Shown piece after piece: positions 36,440-45,389 of a DNA stretch of 64,000 bases (position 1 is the stretch's first letter; each line of letters opens with the position of its first letter). Source of the stretch: Martinezella multihospitum (GTDB lineage: Bacteria; Pseudomonadota; Alphaproteobacteria; Rhizobiales; Rhizobiaceae); the NCBI RefSeq assembly GCF_900094585.1, contig NZ_FMAG01000002.1, positions 326,007-390,006 of the forward strand, given 5' to 3'. Under the pieces are notes generated by a model, which saw nothing but the letters and a program-made list of their open reading frames with translations, had not been told where the DNA came from and ran no database searches. The position numbers were made by a program, and so were the translations under genes.

Positions 36440-38956
36440 ATGATTTCCACTTATCTTGGTTATACGATCGCAACCAGAGATATGGCGACCTCGCTCAATC
36501 AGGTGGCGCAGCAGTCGCAAAACAAGCGTTTGATCGACTATTACAATGCCAATATCGGCAAAGTAACCAATGTCGATGACTTCCTGAATAACTATCAGCT
36601 ATACAGTTACGCAATGGAAGCCTACGGGCTTTCGGACATGACCTACGCCAAGGCCTTTATGAAACAGGTCCTGACCAGCGACCTCAGCGACTCCAGCAGT
36701 TTTGCCAATAAGCTCACCGATCCGCGCTACAAGGAATTCGCCGCGGCGTTCAATTTCGGTACGAGTTCGTCGGGCTCGACGAATACGGCACAAACCAGCA
36801 CGCAGGAAGACGACCTCATCGGGCTTTACCAGCAATCGTTTACGAATGAGGAGACGTCGGCGGCGACCGAAACGACCTATTACAGCCAGAACATCAGTTC
36901 GGTTAAGACGGTCGATGATCTCCTCGGCAATACCCGCCTGCGCAATTACGTGCTGCAGGCCTACGGTATCGATCCGACCTATGTGTCGAATTCGTCTCTG
37001 AAGCAGATGCTGACGAGCGATCTCAGCGATCCGAACAGCTACGTCAACCAGAATGGCGGCACTGCCGACAAGGCTCTGGTGGCGGAATTCAATTTCAATG
37101 CCGACGGCACCATCAAGACATCGACGCCGGACGGCGACACGGCCTATTACGAGGCCAATATCGGCAGCGTCACCTCGGTCGATCAGCTGACGTCCAATCC
37201 GCAGCTGTTCCAGTACGTCAAGACGGCTTTCAATATCCCGTCCTATATCACCGCGGATCAGTTCAATGCTTCGGCCAAGGATGCCAGCACCGCAAGTTCG
37301 AACGGACTGACCGCCGTCATGGCGGAATTCAACTTCCAGAGCGACGGCACGGTCGCATCCGGTTCACAAGCACAGACATCTGACCAGATAAGCGCCACCA
37401 CGGCAGGCTATACCGCGAATTATCCCGGGGGGCCGCAGACGCTCAGCCAGCAGGCCGATGTGATGAGCGCCTACAATTCCACCGTGCCCTCGTTCACGAC
37501 GAGCGTCGGCGCAACCGACAACGATCTCTATTACAAGAATCATATCGGCTCCATCACGTCAGTCGACCAGTTGACCTCGGACACGCGTCTTTTCGATTAC
37601 ATCAAGACGGCTTATGGCATCGATTCAACGACGCCTGCGGTCGTCTTCAAGAACGCCTTCGCCGATTCGACGACCGCCGCCATCTTCGGTCTGACCGACG
37701 TCGTCTCCCAATTCAATTTCCAGTCGGACGGCACGCTTGCTTCCGGCCAGACGGCGCAGTCCCAGGATGAGATCGACGCGGCCTCCACGGCCTATATGAG
37801 CAACTATCAGTCATCGCAATCGACCCTGACCACGGATGCGGTCAACAACTACAAGAACCGCATCGCTGACGTGAAGACCATCAAGGATTTCTTTGCGAGC
37901 AATACGTCCGACAGCAGCACCTCCAACGACAGCGCGCCGGAGCTCTATCAGATGGCGCTGCGCGCCTATGGCATCGGTGAGAACGAAGTCACGAAGTCCC
38001 AGCTGACCAAGATTCTCGAAAGCGATCCCTACGATCCGAAGAGCTATGTCAACTCGCTCAAGGATTCTCGCTTCACGGCGCTTGCCAAGGCGTTCAATTT
38101 CGACAGCAAAGGCAATCTGAAGGCGCCGGTACAGTCTTTGTCGCAAACGCAGATCAACAGCTACATCTCGGAATATTCCAGCCGCTCCACGGCGGGGCTG
38201 TCGGGCGCCGAACTGACCAAGGCCACAAGCGATGCCAAAACCGCCGGCACCTATTTCGCCACCAACATTGTCAAGGTGACCAGCGTCACGGATCTGCTGG
38301 CCGACAGCAAGCTTACGAATTTCATCTTGACCGCCAACGGCATCAATCCGAAGACGGTCGATACGGCGACGCTGAAGAAGGCTTTCGCCTCTGATCCGTC
38401 CGATTCGAAGAGCTTCATCAACACGACCGATGGCGCCAAGTTCAAGAGCATCGTCGAGGCGTTCAATTTTGGCACCGACGGCAACCTGACCGACAGCAAG
38501 CTCGGCACCGCGCAAAACCAGGGCGCTCTTGCGGCGACCAATGATCTCTTTCTGCATCAAACGCTGGAAGATCAGCAAGGCGAGACCAATCCCGGCGTGC
38601 GTCTGGCGCTCTACTTCCAGCGCAAGGCGCCCGATATCAACTCCATCTATGACATCATGGGCGATTCCGCGCTCTATGAGGTCATCACCACGACCTACAA
38701 CCTGCCAAGCTCGATCTCCAACATGGATGTCGATACCCAGGCCAGCATGCTGAAAAAGTTCGTCAATGTGAGCGACCTGCAGGACCCGGACAAGGTCAAG
38801 CAGCTGCTGCAGCGATTCTCCGCGATGTACGACATGGAAAACAATACGACCTCCTCGACATCGCCGGCGCTATCGATTCTCACGGGCTCGTCGTCGAGCT
38901 CCGGCATCAGCGCCGATACGCTGCTTTCCATCGCGCAGCTGTCCTCGTCGCGGTAA
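36440..38956 (+). CDS. Large DUF1217 repeat protein
   Basis: 838 residues without an obvious signal peptide (MISTYLGYTIATRDM). Its body is seven copies of one unit beginning with an YY/NY-x-x-x-I-x-x-(V/I) motif at residues 34, 147, 236, 364, 470, 605 and 725; most end in an (A/E/Q)FNF box at 103, 216, 296, 424, 551 and 674. DUF1217 proteins are usually short and found in rhizobial flagellar clusters, but no flagellar gene is near here. The Ser/Thr/Asp-rich composition and the lack of signal peptide suggest a secreted or flagellum-related protein exported by another route (inference). Confidence 0.85.
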   Translation: MISTYLGYTIATRDMATSLNQVAQQSQNKRLIDYYNANIGKVTNVDDFLNNYQLYSYAMEAYGLSDMTYAKAFMKQVLTSDLSDSSSFANKLTDPRYKEFAAAFNFGTSSSGSTNTAQTSTQEDDLIGLYQQSFTNEETSAATETTYYSQNISSVKTVDDLLGNTRLRNYVLQAYGIDPTYVSNSSLKQMLTSDLSDPNSYVNQNGGTADKALVAEFNFNADGTIKTSTPDGDTAYYEANIGSVTSVDQLTSNPQLFQYVKTAFNIPSYITADQFNASAKDASTASSNGLTAVMAEFNFQSDGTVASGSQAQTSDQISATTAGYTANYPGGPQTLSQQADVMSAYNSTVPSFTTSVGATDNDLYYKNHIGSITSVDQLTSDTRLFDYIKTAYGIDSTTPAVVFKNAFADSTTAAIFGLTDVVSQFNFQSDGTLASGQTAQSQDEIDAASTAYMSNYQSSQSTLTTDAVNNYKNRIADVKTIKDFFASNTSDSSTSNDSAPELYQMALRAYGIGENEVTKSQLTKILESDPYDPKSYVNSLKDSRFTALAKAFNFDSKGNLKAPVQSLSQTQINSYISEYSSRSTAGLSGAELTKATSDAKTAGTYFATNIVKVTSVTDLLADSKLTNFILTANGINPKTVDTATLKKAFASDPSDSKSFINTTDGAKFKSIVEAFNFGTDGNLTDSKLGTAQNQGALAATNDLFLHQTLEDQQGETNPGVRLALYFQRKAPDINSIYDIMGDSALYEVITTTYNLPSSISNMDVDTQASMLKKFVNVSDLQDPDKVKQLLQRFSAMYDMENNTTSSTSPALSILTGSSSSSGISADTLLSIAQLSSSR

Positions 38957-39175
38957 CGGGGCCTGCAAAAAATTTAACCTGTCTCCCTGTCGCGTTCCCG
39001 CGCGGTAGAGACTTGTCATGCACTTGTTTTCGCAGGATTTCCGGGCATATTCGGATGTGTTTTTCGGGTGTGGAATGGCAGCTTTCCACAACGGCAGGAA
39101 GGAACTTATTAACCATCCCTGGCCTATTCGATTTGAGAAGCCAACGGCAATATCAATGACTGGGTTGCAGGTCTC

Positions 39176-42160
39176 ATGCGTCTTTCCCGAACGACACTTT
39201 CCAATGCCTCGCAAGGCGTCCAGCCGGAGGGCGATCTCGACCCGGAGCAGGCGGCCGAAGAGGCTCGCCGCGCCGAGCAGATCGCCGCTCGCCGCGCGTT
39301 TCTGGAAGAGAAGATTCGCAATGCCCGCGAAGCCAAGCGCAAAGCCGAAGAGCAGCGCCGCGCCGAGGAAAAGCGCCTTGCCGACGAGGTGAGGAAGCGC
39401 ACCGCCGCAGCCCCGCCGCCGGTCGTGGAAGCGCTGCAGTCCGCCGCCGTCACGAGCGAGCAGGAAATGCCGGTTCTGCCACAGGGAATCTCCGCGGAAG
39501 ATCTTGCGTCTCCCGGCTGGCAGAATGCCTTCCTGATGGGGCCGAACGTGCGCTTTACCCGCACGCGCGAAAACGAAATCATCAGCCGCCGTCCGCCTGC
39601 CGAGCCGAAACCCGAAATCCGGCCGCAGGCTTCCGCGCACGCCGCGATACGGGTGATGGAGCCGCCTGTTGTGATCGTAGCACCTGTGGCACCGGCTGCA
39701 ACCATTGTCGTCCCGCCGATGCGGCAGGACGAGTTCCATCTGCCGCCGCTCGAAGACATGCCGCTGGTGGTGGACGGCTATATTCCGACAGTAATTCAGA
39801 ATTCCCCGGCAACCGAGCCGGACGCATTGGAGATGACCGTTATCGCTACCGCATTCTCGAAGGCTCCCGCGATCGCGCTGGATGCTTCCCCTGTTCAGTC
39901 AAGTGTTCCCGAGTCCCTAGCCGCGCCTGTGGTCGAGTCGCGTCTTGTCCATCTTTCCGATTTCGCCTTCTGGGATGCGATGCCGTTCGACGGCGAGTTC
40001 GTCTCTGCCCTCAAGGGGGAGCCGAAGCAGCCGACGACATCACCCAAGCCGGAAGTCGATGCCGAATCGATCATTGCCAAATTCCGCGTCGTCGAGTGCC
40101 GTCGCCTGGTTGCCGCTGTTGAGGCGCAGCCTGTTGTCGTACTGTCTCCGGCGGTCGAAGTTGCAGCGCCCGCCAAATCCGCTTCCAGCCTGCTGGCGGC
40201 AGATCTGAGCAACCCAGCCATGGACGAACTCGCCGCATTGGAAGCCGTCGTTTTGGCTCCCGCCATCGAAGAAACACTGGCCGTCGCTGAAGCTCCTCCA
40301 GCTGAGCAGCAGACCGCGGCGGAGCCGGCCGAAACATTCGTACCGCCTGCCTTTGTCACCGCCGTTTATGGCGCTGAAACCGCTCCTGCCGTCGAAACTC
40401 GCCCCGCGCCGGTCATGGTCGTTGCCCCGATGCCGGCGAAGGTCGCCGCTCCGGCTGCCGCCGAGCCGGTTGCCAAGGCTGCGCCGATCGTTCCTGCCGT
40501 GGAAGCTGCAGCTAAGCGTCTGATCGACGCGCCGCCGTCGCCGATCTCGCCGCGCCGTCCCGTCTCCCTGACGCCGCCCGAATGGCGTCCGATTGCCCGC
40601 ACTGCGGACGGCGAATATGAGCTGCCGCCGCGCGAGCTGTTGCAGGAGCCCGTCGCCCGTTCCGGCGTGATCATGACGCAGGAAACGCTGGAGCAGAATG
40701 CCGGCCTGCTGGAAAGCGTGCTCGAGGATTTCGGCGTCAAGGGCGAGATTATTCATGTTCGCCCCGGCCCGGTCGTCACCCTTTATGAGTTCGAGCCGGC
40801 ACCCGGTGTCAAATCCTCGCGCGTCATCAACCTTGCCGACGATATCGCCCGTTCGATGTCGGCGCTCTCGGCTCGCGTCGCCGTCGTTCCCGGTCGCAAC
40901 GTCATCGGCATCGAACTGCCGAACGTCAACCGCGAGACCGTCTACTTCCGCGAAATGATCGATTCGCCCGATTTCGAGAAGAGCGGCTACAAGCTGGCGC
41001 TCGGCCTCGGCAAGACGATCGGCGGCGAGCCCGTCATCGCCGAGCTGGCGAAGATGCCGCATCTGCTCGTCGCCGGCACGACCGGTTCGGGCAAGTCGGT
41101 CGCCATCAACACCATGATCCTGTCGCTGCTCTATCGCATGACGCCGGAACAGTGCCGCCTGATCATGGTCGATCCGAAGATGCTGGAACTCTCTGTCTAT
41201 GACGGCATCCCGCACCTGCTGACTCCCGTCGTGACCGATCCCAAGAAGGCCGTCATGGCGCTGAAGTGGGCGGTGCGCGAGATGGAGGATCGCTACAAGA
41301 AGATGTCGCGTCTCGGCGTGCGCAATATCGACGGCTACAACAGCCGCGTCGCCTCCGCCAAGGAAAAGGGCGAGACGATCCACGTCATGGTCCAGACCGG
41401 CTTCGACAAGGGCACGGGTGCCCCGATCGAGGAAAGCCAGGAAATGGACCTGACGCCGATGCCCTATATCGTCGTCATCGTCGACGAAATGGCCGACCTG
41501 ATGATGGTCGCCGGCAAGGAGATCGAAGGCGCGATCCAGCGTCTGGCGCAGATGGCGCGTGCGGCCGGCATCCACCTGATCATGGCGACGCAGCGTCCGT
41601 CCGTCGACGTCATCACCGGCACGATCAAGGCGAATTTCCCGACGCGCATCTCCTTCCAGGTGACGTCGAAGATCGACAGTCGCACCATTCTCGGCGAACA
41701 GGGTGCCGAACAGCTCCTCGGCCAGGGCGATATGCTGCATATGGCCGGCGGCGGCCGCATCTCCCGCGTCCATGGTCCCTTCGTTTCCGATGAGGAAGTC
41801 GAAAAGGTCGTGGCTCATCTGAAGCTGCAGGGCCGTCCGGAATATCTCGACACGGTCACCGCCGACGAGGATGAGGAAGACGAGGAAGAAGATACGGCCG
41901 TCTTCGACAAGGGCGCGATTGCCTCGGAAGATGGCGACGATCTCTACGAGCAGGCGATCAAGGTGGTCATGCGCGACAAGAAGTGCTCGACCTCTTACAT
42001 CCAGCGCCGCCTCGGCATCGGCTACAACCGCGCCGCATCGCTCGTCGAGCGCATGGAAAAGGACGGTCTGGTTGGCCCGGCCAATCATGTCGGCAAGCGC
42101 GAGATCATCACCGGCAACCGCAATGGCGGCGGGAATTCGGGTCAGGACGATTTCGATTGA
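39176..42160 (+). CDS. FtsK/SpoIIIE-type DNA translocase lacking membrane segments
   Basis: 994 residues. The N-terminus is a charged coiled coil (about residues 20-80, [19 protein letters not shown]) with no membrane helix, then a long Pro/Ala-rich linker (to about 500). The motor follows: Walker A GTTGSGKS at about 636-643 and Walker [13 protein letters not shown] at about 766-777. The C-terminal gamma DNA-binding domain ([25 protein letters not shown]) is complete. FtsK reads KOPS-type sequences to direct chromosome ends. The missing membrane part suggests a second, soluble FtsK; rhizobia also have a membrane-bound one (from memory). Confidence 0.88.
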   Translation: MRLSRTTLSNASQGVQPEGDLDPEQAAEEARRAEQIAARRAFLEEKIRNAREAKRKAEEQRRAEEKRLADEVRKRTAAAPPPVVEALQSAAVTSEQEMPVLPQGISAEDLASPGWQNAFLMGPNVRFTRTRENEIISRRPPAEPKPEIRPQASAHAAIRVMEPPVVIVAPVAPAATIVVPPMRQDEFHLPPLEDMPLVVDGYIPTVIQNSPATEPDALEMTVIATAFSKAPAIALDASPVQSSVPESLAAPVVESRLVHLSDFAFWDAMPFDGEFVSALKGEPKQPTTSPKPEVDAESIIAKFRVVECRRLVAAVEAQPVVVLSPAVEVAAPAKSASSLLAADLSNPAMDELAALEAVVLAPAIEETLAVAEAPPAEQQTAAEPAETFVPPAFVTAVYGAETAPAVETRPAPVMVVAPMPAKVAAPAAAEPVAKAAPIVPAVEAAAKRLIDAPPSPISPRRPVSLTPPEWRPIARTADGEYELPPRELLQEPVARSGVIMTQETLEQNAGLLESVLEDFGVKGEIIHVRPGPVVTLYEFEPAPGVKSSRVINLADDIARSMSALSARVAVVPGRNVIGIELPNVNRETVYFREMIDSPDFEKSGYKLALGLGKTIGGEPVIAELAKMPHLLVAGTTGSGKSVAINTMILSLLYRMTPEQCRLIMVDPKMLELSVYDGIPHLLTPVVTDPKKAVMALKWAVREMEDRYKKMSRLGVRNIDGYNSRVASAKEKGETIHVMVQTGFDKGTGAPIEESQEMDLTPMPYIVVIVDEMADLMMVAGKEIEGAIQRLAQMARAAGIHLIMATQRPSVDVITGTIKANFPTRISFQVTSKIDSRTILGEQGAEQLLGQGDMLHMAGGGRISRVHGPFVSDEEVEKVVAHLKLQGRPEYLDTVTADEDEEDEEEDTAVFDKGAIASEDGDDLYEQAIKVVMRDKKCSTSYIQRRLGIGYNRAASLVERMEKDGLVGPANHVGKREIITGNRNGGGNSGQDDFD

Positions 42161-42206
42161 TTTGATGAGGGGATAACACTAGCTGCGGTCGCCGTGGAGG
42201 GTGTAC

Positions 42207-42255
42207 ACCCCCCTCTGTCACTATCGTGACATCTCCCCCACAAGGGGGGAGATTG
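42207..42255 (+). repeat. Inverted repeat element, left arm
   Basis: 49 bases beginning ACCCCCCTCTGTCACTATCG and ending GGGGGGAGATTG. It contains two internal hairpins, GTCACTATCGTGAC and CTCCCCCACAAGGGGGGAG. Apart from one deleted base it is the exact reverse complement of the right arm at 42348-42395. Confidence 0.9.
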
Positions 42256-42347
42256 GTGACCCGCGGCAAATACCTGCTTCAAACAAGCATCGTACGCTTA
42301 GAGACCAAAGCATGATGGTTTGCTGAGACGGTGCGACGTACTCCCAA

Positions 42348-42395
42348 CAATCTCCCCCCTTGTGGGGGAGATGTCACGAAGTGACAGAGGGGGGT
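42348..42395 (-). repeat. Inverted repeat element, right arm
   Basis: 48 bases, the reverse complement of 42207-42255, with GTCACGAAGTGAC in place of GTCACGATAGTGAC. The two arms flank about 92 bases with no gene. The unit resembles mosaic palindromic elements known from Rhizobium intergenic regions. The whole 301-base gap between ftsK and the MOSC gene is filled by these elements. Confidence 0.9.
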
Positions 42396-42461
42396 ATCAG
42401 ACGCTCGGCATACTCAAAGCTAACTTTTTCCCGTGCAGAGCGTATCAGATCGATCTTGATA

Positions 42462-43013
42462 TCAAACCCGCTCGAGCTTCACATGCGGCAGCGGCGGCAA
42501 CTCGACACGAATGGCGTCATCACGCCGCACCTGCCCGCCCTGCACGACAATGCTCATGATCCCCGCCTTGCGGACCAACCCACCATCGGCATCCCTGTCG
42601 AGCACGGCATGCAGCAGGCCCTTCTGAAAATTATCGATCTGCTTGCAGGGGTTGCGCAGGCCCGTCACCTCCACGATCGCCTTCTCGCCGATATGCAGGC
42701 GCGTTCCTCTCGGCAAGGAAAGCAGGTCGATCCCTCTGGTCGCGATGTTCTCGCCCATATCGCCCGGAGCGACGGAGAATCCCTTTTCCGTGAGTTCGTC
42801 GAACAGCTCTTCGTGGATGATGTGGACCTGGCGCAGATTGGGCTGTGTCGGATCGACTGCGACGCGCGAGCGATGCTTCACCGTCACCCCCATATGTGCG
42901 TCGCCTTCCACGCCAAGACCCGTTAGCAACTGAATGTGATCTCTGGTCTGCTTGCTGAACGCGTGCACGCCGCTGCTGCTGACCGATGTCACATATATGC
43001 GCTTGTCGCCCAT
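42462..43013 (-). CDS. MOSC domain protein
   Basis: 183 residues from ATG 43013, behind GGAAGGG; an upstream ATG at 43028 would overlap that ribosome site. The MOSC signature is in the VHIIHEELFDELTEKG segment, PGDMGENIATRGIDL and LRNPCKQID, with the conserved Cys in NPC. MOSC proteins bind molybdenum cofactor or act in sulfur-carrier chemistry, and their substrates are often unknown. The gene is divergent from a PhnF-like regulator, with a 20-bp palindrome between, so it is likely the regulator's target. Confidence 0.85.
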   Translation of the reverse strand: MGDKRIYVTSVSSSGVHAFSKQTRDHIQLLTGLGVEGDAHMGVTVKHRSRVAVDPTQPNLRQVHIIHEELFDELTEKGFSVAPGDMGENIATRGIDLLSLPRGTRLHIGEKAIVEVTGLRNPCKQIDNFQKGLLHAVLDRDADGGLVRKAGIMSIVVQGGQVRRDDAIRVELPPLPHVKLERV

Positions 43014-43047
43014 GCCGAACCCTTCCATAAACGATCGAGATCTTTAT

Positions 43048-43067
43048 AAATTGGTATATACCAATTT
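43048..43067. promoter_or_regulatory. 20-bp palindromic operator between MOSC and GntR genes
   Basis: AAATTGGTATATACCAATTT is a perfect 20-bp palindrome in the 72-base gap between two divergent start codons (43013 and 43086). Its core TGGTATATACCA closely matches the binding site I recall for PhnF-type regulators of the GntR/HutC group (TGGTATAGACCA in mycobacteria). The adjacent gene encodes such a regulator. Confidence 0.75.
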
Positions 43068-43085
43068 CAAGGCGACAGATTTGTG

Positions 43086-43820
43086 ATGGACGAGAAGAAT
43101 CGGCAGGACAAAGACGCAAAAACTGCGGGAGGTTGGGTGACCGTTGCCGCGGAACTTCGACGCGCCATCGACAAGGGCAGCCATACTCCGGGTAGCCGCC
43201 TGCCGAGCGAGCGTGCCCTGTCCGAGCAATTCGGTGTTTCGCGGGTAACGATGCGGCGCGCGATCGCCGAGCTGGAGGGGGAGGGCCTGCTACGGGTCGC
43301 ACGCGGAAGCGGCGCCTATGTTCGCGCCGACATGCCCGTCCGCTTTCAATTGGGCGACAAGGTGCGTTTCAGCAAGGATCTTACAGCGACGGATGCAAAC
43401 CTGACACGCAAGGTTTTCTTGGCGAAGGAAGTTTCGGCCAATGCCGAGATTGCTGCAAGGCTGAATATGCAGCCGGGCGAGGCGGTACTCGAAATGTGCA
43501 TCGTCGCCTATGCCGACGCGCTTCCAGTTTCGGTGGTCATGCGCAGCTGCTCGGCCAGTCGCTTTGCGGGTCTGGCGGAAAAATTCGCTGCGATGGGTTC
43601 GTTCACGGCGGCGCTGAAGGATTACGGCGTGATGGATTACTGGCGCCGCTCCACCGACATCACCGCGCGGATGCCAACGGAAACCGAGGCACGGCTCCTG
43701 CAGCAATCGCGCCTGACGCCGGTGCTTGCCTATGCCGGCGAAGACATCGATGCCGATGGCACGATCATCTCCTGCCAGATCGGCTGCTTCGCGTCCGAAC
43801 GGGTCGTCGTGACGGTGTAA
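43086..43820 (+). CDS. GntR/HutC-family transcription regulator, PhnF-like
   Basis: 244 residues from ATG 43086 (a GTG one codon earlier is also possible). The N-terminal winged helix (LPSERALSEQFGVSRVTMRRAIAELEGEGLLRVARGSGAYV, about residues 40-80) is followed by a UTRA ligand domain (about 85-240). The FQLGDKVRFSKDL stretch at the domain junction resembles PhnF proteins, repressors of phosphonate-use genes. No phn genes lie nearby, so the ligand and regulon are open. It is divergent from a MOSC gene, sharing a palindromic operator. Confidence 0.82.
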   Translation: MDEKNRQDKDAKTAGGWVTVAAELRRAIDKGSHTPGSRLPSERALSEQFGVSRVTMRRAIAELEGEGLLRVARGSGAYVRADMPVRFQLGDKVRFSKDLTATDANLTRKVFLAKEVSANAEIAARLNMQPGEAVLEMCIVAYADALPVSVVMRSCSASRFAGLAEKFAAMGSFTAALKDYGVMDYWRRSTDITARMPTETEARLLQQSRLTPVLAYAGEDIDADGTIISCQIGCFASERVVVTV

Positions 43821-43822
43821 AA

Positions 43823-43930
43823 CCTAGAGCGGTTCAGCTTTTCACGCAAACTCTGAACCGCTCTATCTCTTTGACTTCACGCAATTCCGGACGGAAAACC
43901 GCTCCGCACTTTTCCTGGAATTGCTCTAGG
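43823..43930 (+). repeat. Rhizobial palindromic repeat ending in a gene's stop codon
   Basis: CCTAGAGC at 43823-43830 and GCTCTAGG at 43923-43930 are the terminal inverted ends. Inside is a perfect 12-bp hairpin (AGAGCGGTTCAG 43826-43837 with CTGAACCGCTCT 43853-43864) and an 8-bp one (GCAATTCC 43881-43888 with GGAATTGC 43917-43924). The sequence CGGACGGAAAACCGCTCC is one I recall as widely repeated in Rhizobium and Agrobacterium genomes. The right end CTAG supplies the stop codon (TAG, 43926-43928) of the minus-strand oxidase gene. Confidence 0.88.
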
Positions 43931-45356
43931 CCTTGAGAACCTTCCCGGGGTTCATGATCCCAGCCGGATCGAATGCCGTCTTGATCCGACGCATCAGGTC
44001 CATCTCGATATCCGAGCGGATCGATGCCAGTTCATCGCGCTTCAGCTGGCCGATGCCGTGCTCGGCGGAGATAGAGCCGCCATGGTGCAGCACCAGCCCG
44101 TGCACGATCTTGTTGATCTCACGCCAGCGGCCGATGAACTCCGCCTTGTCTGCGCCGACGGGCTGCGAGATGTTGTAGTGAATATTGCCATCGCCCATAT
44201 GGCCGAAGGCGCAGACGCGTGCACCCGGCATGGCCGCGACAACGGCTTTCTCGGCTTCGGCCATGAATTGTGGGATTTGCGCGACCGGCACGGAAACATC
44301 GTGCTTGATCGAGCCGCCTTCCGGCTTCTGCGCGTCCGACATGCTCTCGCGCATATGCCAGATGGCCTTTTGCTGTGTCTCGGAGCTGGCAATGGTCGCA
44401 TCTTGGACCAGGCCGGCCTCATAGCCCTGCTCGAGCAGCGCCGACATCATCCGCTCGGCCGTTTCGGCCGAATCGGAAGTGGAGATGTCGATCAGCACAT
44501 ACCAGGGATGGGCTGTGTCGAGCGGGTCGCGCACGCCCGGAATATGCCGCGTGGTGAATTCGACGCCGATGCGCGGCATCAGCTCGAAGCCGGTCAGCGC
44601 CGTGCCGCACAAGCTGGAGGCATTCTTGAACAGCGTCAGCGCATCATCGACCGATTGCAGGCCGGCAAAGGCCACCTGATGCCCAAGCGGCTGCGGAAAG
44701 AGCTTCAGCACCGCGCCTGTGATGACACCCAGCGTGCCTTCCGCGCCGATGAAGAGATCGCGCAGATCGTAGCCTGTATTGTCCTTCTTCAGGCGGCGCA
44801 AGCCGTTCCAGATCTCGCCCGTGGGCAGCACGACTTCGAGGCCAAGGCAGAGCTGGCGCATGTTGCCATAGGCGAGAACGGCCGTGCCGCCGGCATTGGT
44901 GGAAAGATTGCCGGCGATGCGGCAGGAGCCCTCGGAGCCGAGCGAAAGCGGAAACATGCGGCCATGCTCGGCCGCTGCCTTATGGACATCGGCGAGAATG
45001 CAGCCGCCGTCGACGATCATGGTATTGCCGACCGGATCGATATCCCGCACGCGGTTCATGCGTTCCAGTGATAGGATGATGTCGGAACCATCTTCGCGCG
45101 GCGTCTGCCCGCCGACAAGGCCGGTATTGCCGGTCTGCGGAACAATGGCCGTACCGGTCTCGCTTGCCAGTTTCAGGATCGCCGAAACCTCTTCCACCGA
45201 GCCGGGCTTCAACAGCATGGGCGAGGCGCCGTGATAGAGCCCACGGTTCTCAACGAGATGCGGCGCAATTTCCGCCGCGTCCCGCACGGCATGTTTCTCG
45301 CCGACGATGGCGGCGAAGCGATCGAGAAGGTCGGAGGAGAGGGCGGAGCTGCTCAT
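43926..45356 (-). CDS. FAD-linked oxidase, GlcD/D-2-hydroxyacid dehydrogenase type
   Basis: 476 residues. The PCMH-type FAD domain is shown by VPQTGNTGLVGGQTP (about residues 70-84) and the GNLSTNAGGTAVLAYGNMR block (about 148-166). The C-terminal FAD-oxidase-C domain has AFGHMGDGNIHYNIS and HHGGSISAEHGIGQLKRDEL. The family includes D-lactate, glycolate and D-2-hydroxyglutarate dehydrogenases; which substrate this one uses cannot be told, though GlcD-like D-2-hydroxyglutarate dehydrogenase is likely. It lies 33 bases after sua5, so the two may be cotranscribed. Confidence 0.88.
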   Translation of the reverse strand: MSSSALSSDLLDRFAAIVGEKHAVRDAAEIAPHLVENRGLYHGASPMLLKPGSVEEVSAILKLASETGTAIVPQTGNTGLVGGQTPREDGSDIILSLERMNRVRDIDPVGNTMIVDGGCILADVHKAAAEHGRMFPLSLGSEGSCRIAGNLSTNAGGTAVLAYGNMRQLCLGLEVVLPTGEIWNGLRRLKKDNTGYDLRDLFIGAEGTLGVITGAVLKLFPQPLGHQVAFAGLQSVDDALTLFKNASSLCGTALTGFELMPRIGVEFTTRHIPGVRDPLDTAHPWYVLIDISTSDSAETAERMMSALLEQGYEAGLVQDATIASSETQQKAIWHMRESMSDAQKPEGGSIKHDVSVPVAQIPQFMAEAEKAVVAAMPGARVCAFGHMGDGNIHYNISQPVGADKAEFIGRWREINKIVHGLVLHHGGSISAEHGIGQLKRDELASIRSDIEMDLMRRIKTAFDPAGIMNPGKVLKA

Positions 45357-45389
45357 GGCGTGTCCTTTGCCTGATGGGGTCGGGCTGAT

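Noticed and set aside
40040..42088. 682-residue minus-strand frame opposite the FtsK motor
   Set aside because: Shadow frame due to GC-rich codon bias; the FtsK motor motifs are clear.
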